A stretch of DNA of 64,000 nucleotides from CAYONP01 sp964405335 (lineage in GTDB: Bacteria > Armatimonadota > UBA10988). The notes under the pieces were generated by a model. The model saw nothing but the letters and a program-made list of their open reading frames with translations, ran no database searches and had not been told where the DNA came from. The position numbers were made by a program, and so were the translations under genes. Below, one piece after another: positions 53,488-62,033 of this stretch. Where the stretch lies: the NCBI GenBank assembly GCA_964405335.1, contig CAYONP010000006.1:25631-89630 (forward strand), written 5' to 3'. Position 1 is the stretch's first letter. Every line of letters begins with the position of its first letter.

Positions 53488-53590
53488 GACCCGCATTGAC
53501 ATGCGGGTCTGTGCGCGCCAAACCCGCCCAGGGGGCGGGTTTTGTGCCAGCAGCCACGGGTTTCAACCCGTGGCGTCGCCCGATCTGACG
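53488..53590 (-). repeat. Three-hairpin element, copy 2
   Basis: Read on the minus strand, this is the same 103-base unit as 7670-7772. It starts CGTCAGAT and carries stem 1 (GCCACGGGT, loop TGAA, 53553-53574), stem 2 (AAACCCGCCC, loop CCT, 53520-53542) and stem 3 (GACCCGCAT, loop GTCA, 53488-53509). The two copies align without gaps. Stem 1 has a G-C pair where copy 1 has A-T, and stem 3 a T-A pair where copy 1 has C-G. It lies 17 bases after the DUF547 stop codon in the same orientation as that gene. Confidence 0.88.
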
Positions 53591-53607
53591 CACCCCTCGG
53601 GCCCGCC

Positions 53608-54312
53608 CTACCGCCCGTTCAGCCGCCAATCGTGCTCGAGGAATCGAACGGTGTAGCCGCCCTCGGCGATCCAGAGCTGGTCGTCCTCGCCGAGGTACTG
53701 CTTGACGAAGCCGGCCGGGCCGCCGGCGCGCTCGAAATCGTCGGCGTACCACTTGAACGCCATGGCGACCCAGAGCGTCTCGCCGGCGCGGTCGATGCTG
53801 ACCTTGCCCGGGTCGGACAGCCATGCTCGGCACTGCTCGTCGAGCTGCTCGTCGAGCCGTTCGGCGACATAAGCCTCGGGCCGTAGCGGTGGGCAACCGA
53901 CGGCGCCGCAGACCAGCGCCGCGTGGATGCGCGCGTCGCCGAACGGGCGGATGATCTCGTTCTCGAGCTGGTCGAGCGTCACCTCGCGCCCGGCGACGGT
54001 GTGCTTGATGGTGTCGAAAAAGCCGCGCACCGCGGTGACGCTCTCGAGCGGCTGGTGGTCGACCACCGAGCGAATCACCAACGCGTTGTAGGCGTTGAGC
54101 CAGAGCGCCAGCCGGGCGGTGTCGCTCGGCTCGGCGTCGGGCTCGGCGGCGGCCAGGGCGGCGAGGTAGGCGGCCAGGCGCGGGTCGGCACCGGCGGCGG
54201 TGTAGTCGATCCGGCCGTCGCGCACGTGGTCGCGCAGCAGGCCGTCGAACGGCGCGTGATCGAAGGCGGCCGCCGGCGTCGCGGCCAGCGCGAAGAGGAC
54301 CAGGAACCGCAT
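53608..54312 (-). CDS. Secreted DUF547 protein
   Basis: A 234-residue exported protein. A signal peptide (MRFLVLFALAATPAAA) precedes the DUF547 domain: RIDYTAAGADPRLAAYL, the hallmark LALWLNAYNALVIRSV, and the conserved Cys pair region AALVCGAVGCPPL. The family is widespread in bacteria and plants and has a cysteine-peptidase-like fold according to distant similarity, but its function is not established. It starts ten bases after the ferredoxin-NADP reductase gene and so belongs to the same transcription unit. A three-hairpin element lies directly after its stop. Confidence 0.88.
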   Translation of the reverse strand: MRFLVLFALAATPAAAFDHAPFDGLLRDHVRDGRIDYTAAGADPRLAAYLAALAAAEPDAEPSDTARLALWLNAYNALVIRSVVDHQPLESVTAVRGFFDTIKHTVAGREVTLDQLENEIIRPFGDARIHAALVCGAVGCPPLRPEAYVAERLDEQLDEQCRAWLSDPGKVSIDRAGETLWVAMAFKWYADDFERAGGPAGFVKQYLGEDDQLWIAEGGYTVRFLEHDWRLNGR

Positions 54313-54322
54313 CGCTCTCTCC

Positions 54323-55327
54323 TCACCCGCCGGGCGGGCGCTCGAGCTCGGAGCTGTGGCCCGGGAACGCCCGCGCCGACGGGTCGATCGCGACCTTGGC
54401 GAAGTTGACCGCCGTGGCCGCCTCGCCGAAACCGGTGGCGATCAGCTTCAGTTTGGCCGGATGCGCCGCCACGTCGCCGGCGGCAAAGACGCGCGGCAGG
54501 TTGGTGCGCATGAACGCATCGACCACAATGCCGCCCTTCACAATCTCGAGTCCCCAGCCGCTGAGCGGCCCCAGGTCGGCCTTGAAACCGAGACTGAGGA
54601 TCACCGTGTCGACCTCCAGCCGCTCGCGCCGTTGGTCGCGGTTGCACTCGATCTCTGCCCATTGTACCCGCTCGCCGTCACCGCCGACGGCGGCCAGCTC
54701 CCAGAAGCAGCGCACCTCGACCGGCGAGGCGAAGAGCTGCTTGACGGTCTCCTCGTGCGCCCGGAAGCCATCGCGCCGGTGGATCAGCGTCACCGGCGCG
54801 CCGCGCTCGGCGGCGGCCAGCGCCCAGTCGACCGCCGAATCGCCCCCGCCGACGACCAGCACCCGTCCGTTGGCCAGGCCGTCCAGGTCGCGGACGAAGT
54901 AGTGCAGCCCCTTGCTCTCATACTCGGCCACGCCGGGCCGCTTGAGCTTGGTCGGCGAGAAGGCGCCGATGCCGGCGGCAATCAGCAGCGTGCGGGTGCG
55001 GTGGATGCCGCTGCCGCCGTGCAGCTCGTGCGGCTCGTCGCCGTCGCCCAGCCGCAGGGTCTCGATGCGCTCGCCGAGACAGACCGCCGGGCCGAAGCAG
55101 AGGCCCTGGTCGACCAGCTCGCTGACCAGGTCCTTGGCCTGGACGATGCGGAAGCCGGCGACGTCGTAGATCATCTTCTCGGGATAGAGCGCGGCGAGCT
55201 GGCCGCCGAGCTCGGGCAGCGCGTCGACCAGCTTGGCCCGCATCCCGCGCAGGCCGGCGTAGAAGGCGGCGAAGAGGCCGGTTGGCCCGGCGCCGATGAT
55301 GGTGATGTCGAACACCTCGTCCGTCAT
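54323..55327 (-). CDS. Ferredoxin-NADP+ reductase of the thioredoxin-reductase-like type
   Basis: A 334-residue flavoprotein. The FAD-binding start is ITIIGAGPTGLFAAFYAGLRG, the NADPH-binding loop VLVVGGGDSAVDWALAAAERG, and the second FAD motif VFAAGDVAAHPAKLKL. The redox CxxC of thioredoxin reductases is missing, and PELGGQLAALYPEKMIYDVAG matches the YumC-like ferredoxin/flavodoxin-NADP+ reductases. It shuttles electrons between NADPH and ferredoxin in the cytoplasm. The gene sits between LptF/G (56-base gap) and DUF547. Confidence 0.92.
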   Translation of the reverse strand: MTDEVFDITIIGAGPTGLFAAFYAGLRGMRAKLVDALPELGGQLAALYPEKMIYDVAGFRIVQAKDLVSELVDQGLCFGPAVCLGERIETLRLGDGDEPHELHGGSGIHRTRTLLIAAGIGAFSPTKLKRPGVAEYESKGLHYFVRDLDGLANGRVLVVGGGDSAVDWALAAAERGAPVTLIHRRDGFRAHEETVKQLFASPVEVRCFWELAAVGGDGERVQWAEIECNRDQRRERLEVDTVILSLGFKADLGPLSGWGLEIVKGGIVVDAFMRTNLPRVFAAGDVAAHPAKLKLIATGFGEAATAVNFAKVAIDPSARAFPGHSSELERPPGG

Positions 55328-55383
55328 ACCAGCTCCCTCGGCGAGACACCTGCCGACATCTTGTGGCGCGCCGGCCGGCGGGG

Positions 55384-56475
55384 TCAGGCGCGCCGGGCCG
55401 ACCAGAGGTAGAGCACCACGGCAACCAGGCCGAAGGCCAGGTTCTGCAGCCAGACACCTAGCGTCGGGAACGGCTCGAACGCCGGGCTGCGCGCCAGCGA
55501 AGCACCCAGTTGCAGGCTGAGAAAGTAGACCACGACCAGCGTGGCGGCAATCAGGAGGCCGGCGAACGGCCCGCGCCGGGCGGTCAGCAGCGCCAGCGGC
55601 GCGCACATCAGAGCGAGCAGGTAGCAGCCCACCGGCGCGGCGTAGCGGAGCTGCAGGGCGATGGTGTCGCTGACCGGGTCGAGCCCCTGTTCGCGCTGCT
55701 GCTCGATCTGGCGGCGTAGCTGGTCCGAGGTCATCTGGTCGGGCAGGCCGCCGGCGGTGACCAGGCCCTCGAAGGTGAGCCGCCGAATGGCCACCCGCGC
55801 GGTGGTCGTGCGCGAGTCGCTGCGCAGCGTGCCGTCGGGCCGCCAGACATGGCGGATGACATCGTGCATGACGAACCCATCGTCGTCGAACCAGGCCTGC
55901 CGCGCGGTCAAGGTGGTCGGGTAGTCGCTCTGCAGGTCGGTCAGGATGAGCAGCTCTTCGAGCCGGTTGGTTCGCGGATCGACCCGCCGGACATAGAACC
56001 GCGCGTCGCCGGCCGGGGTATCGAGCCAGCGGCCCGGCTCGACCACCAGCGCCGGGTTGCTCAGCCGCAGGGTCGAGAAGGTGCGGTCGAACTCCTGTTT
56101 GGCCGCCGGGGCCAGGTGCTCGCCGATCAGCCAGGTGGTCAGCGCCACGGTGAGGCCGAACAGGTGGACCGGCACCAGCATCCGCCCGAGGCTCAGTCCG
56201 CTCGTCCGCATGGTGCTCCACTCGCGGTCGACGGCCAGGCGGTTGATGCCCACCGAGACGGCCAGGATGGTGGCCAGCGGGATGCCGACCACGGTCAGCT
56301 CGGGCAGGATGAAGGCGAGCAGGCGGATGACCGTGACCAGGCCGACATCCTGAGTGATCAGCACGCGCAGCATCTTGTGCAGATGGTCGCCGAGGAGGAT
56401 GACCAGGATGAGCAGCACCCCGACGACGAAGGGCCCGGCGATCTCGGCCAGGATGTAGCGTTCGAGCCGGCGCAT
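55384..56475 (-). CDS. LptF/LptG family lipopolysaccharide export permease
   Basis: A 363-residue inner-membrane protein of the YjgP/YjgQ family. It has three N-terminal helices (about 15-115), a periplasmic beta-jellyroll-like domain (about 125-270) and three C-terminal helices (about 280-358). RRLERYILAEIAGPFVVGVL and REWSTMRTSGLSLGRML are conserved landmarks. LptF and LptG form the channel of the LPS extraction transporter with LptB. The single gene here implies a partner elsewhere. It starts at the last base of the GHMP kinase gene (TGATG-type overlap), so the two are coupled. Confidence 0.93.
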   Translation of the reverse strand: MRRLERYILAEIAGPFVVGVLLILVILLGDHLHKMLRVLITQDVGLVTVIRLLAFILPELTVVGIPLATILAVSVGINRLAVDREWSTMRTSGLSLGRMLVPVHLFGLTVALTTWLIGEHLAPAAKQEFDRTFSTLRLSNPALVVEPGRWLDTPAGDARFYVRRVDPRTNRLEELLILTDLQSDYPTTLTARQAWFDDDGFVMHDVIRHVWRPDGTLRSDSRTTTARVAIRRLTFEGLVTAGGLPDQMTSDQLRRQIEQQREQGLDPVSDTIALQLRYAAPVGCYLLALMCAPLALLTARRGPFAGLLIAATLVVVYFLSLQLGASLARSPAFEPFPTLGVWLQNLAFGLVAVVLYLWSARRA

Positions 56476-57515
56476 CAGTCGCCAGCCGGGGCGGGGAGCC
56501 GCGCGCGGACGATGCGGAAGCCGTTGGCGGCGAACGCCGCGCTCAGCTCGTCGTAGTGCTCGTCATCGCGGTAGAGCCCGATCACCGCGCCGCCGCTGCC
56601 CGAGAACTTGGCCGGCGCGCCGAGCCCGCGGGCCAGCGAGACCATGCGCAGGTTGGCACCGCCGAGCGCCTCGTCGCCGTAGATCGAGCGGCGCAGGTCG
56701 AAGTTGGCGTTCATCAGCTCGCCGACGCGGGCGCGGTCGTGCGCTTCGAGCGCCTCGCGGCACTGCTCGGTCAGCTCGGCGAAGCGCCGCATCGCCGCGT
56801 GGACCTCCTCGTCGCCCTGCTCCCAGCGGTGGCGCACCGGGCTGTGGATGCCCGACGAGTCGGACGGGTCGCGAACCATGGCGATGAACATTGGCGGGAA
56901 CAGGTCGAGGTCGAGCGGGACATAGAGCCCGTGGCCGTCGCGCGCCATGCGGTCGCGGTCGAAGTCCATGTAGACCGCGCCGCCGTAGACCTGAATGACG
57001 CGGTCCTGCAGGCCGGCGGTGAGGCCCAACTCGCGGGTCTCGACGCCGAGCACGATGTTCGGCATCTGGGGTTTGCCGAGCATCGCCTCGCTGATGCCAT
57101 AGAACTCCATCAGCGCCCGCAGCGCGGCGCAGATGATGGCCGACGAGCCGGCCAGGCCGACGCCGCGCGGGATATCGGTGTCGTAGCGGAGGGTGAAGTT
57201 GGCGTCGTGGAGCAGGATGCCGCGCTCGAGGCAGGCGTCGTAGAACCGCTTGCAGGTGGCATAGAGCAGCCGCACGCCGCCGTAGTAACCTTCGCGCTCG
57301 GCCGTCGCGTGCAGGTCGGCCAGGCTGCGGAAGTTGAGCGGGTCGTGGACCGGGTTGGCCTCGATGCGCAGCTCGGGGCTCTCCCACAGCGTGACGCGGG
57401 CCGCCCAGTTGGCCAGCAACACGGCGATGGTCTTGCCGTGGAAGCCGTCGGAGGGGTTGCCGATGAACCCGGCGCGGGCGCTGCAGGTGGTCTCGATGAT
57501 GCCGTTCGCGCGCAC
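56475..57515 (-). CDS. GHMP kinase, glucuronokinase-like
   Basis: A 346-residue GHMP-family kinase. The start GFIGNPSDGFHGKTI closely resembles plant-type glucuronokinase. The ATP motif is PRGVGLAGSSAIICAALRAL, and the C-terminal KFSGSGGAVIGLY closes the phosphate site. By similarity it phosphorylates glucuronate or a related uronic acid or sugar at C1, giving a precursor for nucleotide-activated sugars. Coupling to an LPS-export permease suggests the product may feed envelope glycans, which is inference. The GTG at 57515 is the start, with GAGGGAG seven bases upstream and a promoter just before. Confidence 0.85.
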   Translation of the reverse strand: MRANGIIETTCSARAGFIGNPSDGFHGKTIAVLLANWAARVTLWESPELRIEANPVHDPLNFRSLADLHATAEREGYYGGVRLLYATCKRFYDACLERGILLHDANFTLRYDTDIPRGVGLAGSSAIICAALRALMEFYGISEAMLGKPQMPNIVLGVETRELGLTAGLQDRVIQVYGGAVYMDFDRDRMARDGHGLYVPLDLDLFPPMFIAMVRDPSDSSGIHSPVRHRWEQGDEEVHAAMRRFAELTEQCREALEAHDRARVGELMNANFDLRRSIYGDEALGGANLRMVSLARGLGAPAKFSGSGGAVIGLYRDDEHYDELSAAFAANGFRIVRARLPAPAGD

Positions 57516-57539
57516 GCGGTTGCTCCCTCGCCGGGCCGG

Positions 57540-57568
57540 ATTGTATGCCCGGCGAAGAACCGCGGCAA
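57540..57568 (-). promoter_or_regulatory. Promoter of the GHMP kinase operon
   Basis: On the minus strand TTGCCG (57563-57568), 17 bases, then TACAAT (57540-57545). The -10 has five of six consensus bases. It lies 25 bases before the GTG start and divergent from the acyl carrier protein gene. Confidence 0.6.
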
Positions 57569-57627
57569 GCTGACCGGCGTCTTACCTGCAGCCGAGCGGG
57601 TACGCTGGCCGGCGGGACGGAGTTGCC

Positions 57628-57885
57628 ATGAGCGCCGAGTTGCGGGGTGAGATCAAGATGATGATTGTCGACCGGCTGTTCCTCGCGCGCAAGGGCATCA
57701 CCCCCGGCGACATCGCCGACGAGGCCGACCTGATGGAGGACTACGGCATCGACTCGGTCGAGCTGTTCGAGATCGTCGTCGGCGTCGAGGAGGACTACGG
57801 CGTGGCCGTGCCCGAGGAGCAGTTCAGCATCGAGCTCTACCGCTCGGTGGCCAGGATCGCCGAGCTGGTCGAGGCCCAGCGCTGA
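57628..57885 (+). CDS. Acyl carrier protein
   Basis: An 85-residue acyl carrier protein. The phosphopantetheine attachment site is Ser43 in YGIDSVELFEIV, within the usual four-helix pattern and highly acidic composition. The sequence differs from the housekeeping AcpP (for example ARKGITPGDIADEADLMED), and no fatty acid synthase gene is adjacent. It may therefore be a specialised carrier for a lipid, polyketide or surface-glycolipid acyl group. GGAG lies six bases before the ATG. It diverges from the GHMP kinase-LptF/G unit and is followed 26 bases later by a beta-helix gene on the same strand. Confidence 0.93.
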   Translation: MSAELRGEIKMMIVDRLFLARKGITPGDIADEADLMEDYGIDSVELFEIVVGVEEDYGVAVPEEQFSIELYRSVARIAELVEAQR

Positions 57886-57911
57886 GGCCGACGGCGCGGC
57901 AGACTGATGAC

Positions 57912-59441
57912 ATGCCGTGGCGCATCCTGTTGCTGGCCATGTTGAGTTCGACCGGGGCTGCCGCCGTCGAATCCACGCTCGTTCGCCGCGTCGACGGCCG
58001 GCTTGTCTACGCGCCGTTCAGCGACCGCGGCGATACGCTGCCCGGCTTCTCGACCTGCGGCTACCTCGGCGGCGGCTCGCCGCTGCCCCAGGTGCCAGTG
58101 CGGCTCGTGGTCGAGCCGGACGGCGACCAGATCGACGACCTGCCCCGGCTGCAGGCCGCCATCGACCAGGTCTCGGCGCTCCCGCCGCGTGAGGGTGTCC
58201 GCGGCGCGGTGCTGTTTCGCCGCGGGCGATACTACCTGAGTGGCAGTCTGCGCTTGGCCGCCGCCGGCGTGGTGCTCCGCGGCGAGGGCGACGGCGAGGA
58301 CGACACCGTGCTGGTTGCCACCCGGCGGGCACAGCACTCGCTCATCGTGGTCAGTGGCGAGGGCGCGCCGGCAGAGGTGGCCGGCACGCGCCAGCCGGTG
58401 ACCGACGCCTACGTACCCGTCGGCTCGACCCACGTCACCGTCGCCGACGCGAGCGGCTTTCGCGCCGGTGACACCATCATCGTACATCGGCCGAGCACGG
58501 CCGAGTGGATTGCGGTGCTCGGCATGGACCGCATCCCGGAGCGCAGTGAAGGGCTACGGCAGTGGACGCCGGGCAGCCGAGACCTGCCCTTCCAGCGGGT
58601 GGTGACCGCCGTCGAGGGTGACCGAATCAGCTTTGACGCGCCGCTGGTCAACGCTCTGCAGGCCGAGTTTGGCGGCGGTTCGGTCTACCGCTACGAGTGG
58701 CCGGGACGGATCGAGCAGGTCGGAGTCGAGCATCTTCGCGGCGAGTCGGAGTTCGACCCTGCGGTGCAGCGCAACGGCGTGGCCAGCGACGAGGCGCATG
58801 GGTGGGTGCTCATCCAACTCAACCGGTGTCGCGACGCCTGGGTGCGGGGAGTGACCAGCCGCTGGTTCGGCTACTCCTGCGTGGGCATCGATCGCCTGGC
58901 CAGCCGGGTGACGGTACTGGATTCGAGCTGTCTCGACCCGGTCAGCCAGGTGGCCGGCGGGCGACGCTATTCGTTTGCCGTAACGGGCAGCCAGAACCTG
59001 TTTCGCCGCTGCTTTGCCCGTGAGGGCAGGCACGACTTCGTGATGCACTCGGTGGTCGCTGGGCCGAACGTCTTCGTCGACTGCCGGGCTGAGCGGGCGC
59101 GGTCCGACTCCGGTCCGCACCACCGCTGGGCCACCGGCACGCTGTATGACAACGTGCGGATTGAGGGCAACGACCTGGACGTGGAGGACCGGCAGTGGAG
59201 CGGCACCGGCCACGGCTGGGCCGGCGCGATGATGATCTTCTGGAACTGCGCGGCGCGGCGGATCCTCTGCCAGCAGCCGCCGACCAGTCAGAACTTCGCC
59301 ATCGGCTGCCTCGGCGAGAAGGGCCGACCGCACTATGTCGAGCGTCCGGACGGTTGGTGGGAAAGCCAAGGCGTGCCGGTCGAGCCGGCCAGCCTCTGGC
59401 GCGCGCAGGTCATCGAGCGGTTCGGCGCCATGCCGGACTGA
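57912..59441 (+). CDS. Secreted pectate-lyase-like beta-helix protein
   Basis: A 509-residue exported protein. A signal peptide (MPWRILLLAMLSSTGAAA) precedes a right-handed beta-helix of the pectate lyase superfamily. The N-terminal cap DDLPRLQAAIDQVSALP and GAVLFRRGRYYLSGSLRLAAAGVVLRGEG mark its first rungs. Later rungs contain NRCRDAWVRGVTSRWFG and SQNLFRRCFAREGRHDFVMHS. A His/Asp-rich segment (ARSDSGPHHRWATGTLYDNV) could be catalytic or metal-binding, but the lyase arginine-lysine set cannot be assigned. A uronic-acid polymer substrate would fit the nearby glucuronokinase-like gene. Confidence 0.78.
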   Translation: MPWRILLLAMLSSTGAAAVESTLVRRVDGRLVYAPFSDRGDTLPGFSTCGYLGGGSPLPQVPVRLVVEPDGDQIDDLPRLQAAIDQVSALPPREGVRGAVLFRRGRYYLSGSLRLAAAGVVLRGEGDGEDDTVLVATRRAQHSLIVVSGEGAPAEVAGTRQPVTDAYVPVGSTHVTVADASGFRAGDTIIVHRPSTAEWIAVLGMDRIPERSEGLRQWTPGSRDLPFQRVVTAVEGDRISFDAPLVNALQAEFGGGSVYRYEWPGRIEQVGVEHLRGESEFDPAVQRNGVASDEAHGWVLIQLNRCRDAWVRGVTSRWFGYSCVGIDRLASRVTVLDSSCLDPVSQVAGGRRYSFAVTGSQNLFRRCFAREGRHDFVMHSVVAGPNVFVDCRAERARSDSGPHHRWATGTLYDNVRIEGNDLDVEDRQWSGTGHGWAGAMMIFWNCAARRILCQQPPTSQNFAIGCLGEKGRPHYVERPDGWWESQGVPVEPASLWRAQVIERFGAMPD

Positions 59442-59495
59442 CCCACCGCGGCGGCCGGGTGTGGTAACCTCTCGGGTTGGCCCAAGGAGCCGGCC

Positions 59496-62015
59496 GTGGA
59501 GCCCGCCGCGAAACCACACCACGTCGTCCGCTGGCTCCGCCACGTCGCCGCCCACCTGCGCCGGCCGCGCACCGCGGCGATTGGCCGGCGGCTGCTCAGC
59601 GCGGCGGTGGTCGGCGTCGGCGCGGGCTGCGGCGCGGTGCTCTTCTACTGGCTGCTGCAGGCCGGCCTGGCTTACGGGCTCGGCCTCCTGGCACACTACG
59701 TGCCGCCCGAGGCCGGCGGCGAGCCGTCGCCGTTCGGCTCCCTGCTCGAGGGCATCGACGGCGAGCCGCGGCGCTGGCTGCTGGTCCTCCTGCCGATGCT
59801 CGGCGGTCTGCTCAGCGGGCTGGTCGTGTTCCGCTTCGCACCCGAGGCCGAGGGCCACGGCACCGACTCGGCCATCGCCGCCTTCCATCACCGCGGCGGG
59901 AGCATCCGCTCGCGGGTGCCGTTCGTCAAGGCCATCAGCGCCGCGGTCTGCATCGGCTCGGGCGGCTCGGGCGGCCGCGAGGGGCCGATCGCGCAGATCG
60001 GCGCCGGCATCGGCTCGTTCCTGGCCGACCGGCTGGCCATGCCCGAGCGCGAGCGCCGGCTGCTCATGCTCGCCGGCATGGGCGCCGGCGTGGGCGCCAT
60101 CTTCAAGGCCCCGCTGGCCGGCGCGCTGTTCGCCGGCGAAGTGCTCTATCGTGAGCAGGAGCTCGAGTACGAGGCGCTGCTGCCCGCCACCGTCGCCTCG
60201 ATCATCAGCTACTCGATCTTCTGCTCGGTGTTCGGCTGGCAGCCGCTGTTCGTCACCCCGAGCGTGGTCTTCGAGCGGCCGCTCGAGTTGTTCGGCTACG
60301 GCCTGCTCGGCCTCGTCTGCGCCGGCGGCGGCTGGCTCTATGTGCGCGGCTTTTACGGCGTTCACCGCGTCTTCCACCACCTCCGCTGGCCACGCTGGCT
60401 CAAGCCCACCGTCGGCGGCTTGCTCTGCGGGCTTTGCGGCTGGCTCATCCCGGGAGCGCTGGCCACCGGCTACGGTCAGATTCAGCGCTGCCTCGACGGT
60501 GACGCGACGCTGACCATCGGCTTCCTGCTCGCCCTCGCCCTGGCCAAGATCGCGGCCACGGCGTTCAGCATCGGCTCGGGCGGCTCGGGCGGCGTGTTCG
60601 GCCCGGCGATGGTCATCGGCGGCAGCCTTGGTTATGCCACCGGGCTGGTCTGCCAGTCGCTCGGCCTGGTCGGCGATCCGCGGGCGATGGTCCTGGTCGG
60701 CATGGCGGGCTTCTTCGCCGGCGCGGCCAACACCCCGCTGTCGACCATCATCATGGTCAGCGAGATGACCGGCAACTACCGCCTGCTGGTGCCCTGCATG
60801 TGGACCTGCAGCATCTCGTATGTGCTGCTCCGCCGCGCCTCGCTCTACCGCAGCCAGCTCGCCAACCGGCAGTCGAGCCCGGCGCACACCGGCGAGCTGG
60901 CCGTCGACATCCTGCAGGCGCTGCGGGTCGACGAGTGGATGAACCGCGGCGACACCACCATCCGCGATGACCTGCCGCTCGAGCCGCTGCGCGTGGCCAT
61001 GGCCGACGGCGGCCACACGCGCTACCCGGTGGTCGACGCCGGTGGGCGCATCACCGGCGTGATCGACTGCCGCGACTTGCTCAGCGTGGTCCGCGCCGAC
61101 GAGGCCTCGACGCTCTCTGCCGGCGACCTGCGCGATCCGCACTTCACCACCATTACCGGCGAGCGGAGCCTGCACGACGCGCTGCTGCTGCTCGACCACG
61201 AACCACATGGCATGTTGCTGGTGGTCGACGCGGACGAGCCGGACCGGCTACGCGGCGTGCTGCGCCGGCAGGATGTGCTCCACGCCTACCACCACGCCGC
61301 CGAGCGGACGCTGCGCTCGGTCCACCGGGCCGAGAGCGGTGCCGTTCACCTGCCCGCCGACCTGACCGTCGGCGAGGCGATGACCGTCGAGGTCGACAGC
61401 GTGCCGCCCGACTGGTCGTTGGCACAGCTCGAGCAGTGGTTCCACGAGACCGGCCACCACGGCGCGCCGGTGGTCGACGAGGGTCAGCTCGTCGGGGTGG
61501 TCTCGTTGAGCGACCTCGAGCGCGGCCGTCGGACCGGCCGGGCGACCGTGGCAGGCATCGCCACGCGGCGGCCGGTGACCTGCTTTCCGTACGAGACCCT
61601 GGTCGAGGCGCTGCGCAAGTTCGGCGCGAGCGGCGTCGGCCGACTACCAGTCGTCGACCCGGCCGATCCGACGCGCCTGGTCGGCCTGCTGCGCCGCAGC
61701 GACGTGGTCAACAGCTTTGCCGCCGCGGCGGCGCACGAGCGCGAGGACGAGGAGCTGGCGGTGCTGCACGCGCTCGATGTGCCCCGCTCGCGGTTTATCG
61801 AGTTCACCCTCGGCGGCGAGACTCCGGCCGCCGGCGCGGCGGTGCGCGAGCTCGTGCTGCCCACCGACTGCCTGCTGGTCAGCATCCGCCGCGGCGCCGA
61901 CCTGCTGATGCCCCACGGCGAAACCAGGCTGGAGCCAGGCGACCGGGTAACCGTGCTCTGCGCGGTCAGCGCCCAGCCCGCGGTGCAGGCCGTGCTCGGC
62001 CGCCGGCAGGGCTAG
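59496..62015 (+). CDS. ClC-family chloride/anion channel or antiporter with four CBS domains and a TrkA-C-like tail
   Basis: An 839-residue membrane protein. Residues about 30-455 are the ClC transporter. The first selectivity-filter motif, GSGIP in the classic proteins, reads GHGTDSA (about residue 120). The second is GREGP (in GSGGSGGREGP, about 154-164) and keeps the gating glutamate. The third is GSGGVFGP (about 365-372). The cytoplasmic part has two pairs of CBS domains (about 478-532, 544-599, 622-678, 684-742), then a TrkA-C-like domain (765-828). Such a tail should bind nucleotides and gate transport. The GTG start follows AAGGAG. It lies 18 bases from nrfH, so they may be co-expressed. 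Confidence 0.9.
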   Translation: MEPAAKPHHVVRWLRHVAAHLRRPRTAAIGRRLLSAAVVGVGAGCGAVLFYWLLQAGLAYGLGLLAHYVPPEAGGEPSPFGSLLEGIDGEPRRWLLVLLPMLGGLLSGLVVFRFAPEAEGHGTDSAIAAFHHRGGSIRSRVPFVKAISAAVCIGSGGSGGREGPIAQIGAGIGSFLADRLAMPERERRLLMLAGMGAGVGAIFKAPLAGALFAGEVLYREQELEYEALLPATVASIISYSIFCSVFGWQPLFVTPSVVFERPLELFGYGLLGLVCAGGGWLYVRGFYGVHRVFHHLRWPRWLKPTVGGLLCGLCGWLIPGALATGYGQIQRCLDGDATLTIGFLLALALAKIAATAFSIGSGGSGGVFGPAMVIGGSLGYATGLVCQSLGLVGDPRAMVLVGMAGFFAGAANTPLSTIIMVSEMTGNYRLLVPCMWTCSISYVLLRRASLYRSQLANRQSSPAHTGELAVDILQALRVDEWMNRGDTTIRDDLPLEPLRVAMADGGHTRYPVVDAGGRITGVIDCRDLLSVVRADEASTLSAGDLRDPHFTTITGERSLHDALLLLDHEPHGMLLVVDADEPDRLRGVLRRQDVLHAYHHAAERTLRSVHRAESGAVHLPADLTVGEAMTVEVDSVPPDWSLAQLEQWFHETGHHGAPVVDEGQLVGVVSLSDLERGRRTGRATVAGIATRRPVTCFPYETLVEALRKFGASGVGRLPVVDPADPTRLVGLLRRSDVVNSFAAAAAHEREDEELAVLHALDVPRSRFIEFTLGGETPAAGAAVRELVLPTDCLLVSIRRGADLLMPHGETRLEPGDRVTVLCAVSAQPAVQAVLGRRQG

Positions 62016-62033
62016 GCAGGAGAGACGGGTTGA

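Noticed and set aside
58554..61208. 884-codon open frame antisense to the beta-helix and ClC genes
   Set aside because: The composition is dominated by Ala, Arg, Asp, Gln and His with no domain, and it is opposite a clear ClC channel with all motifs.
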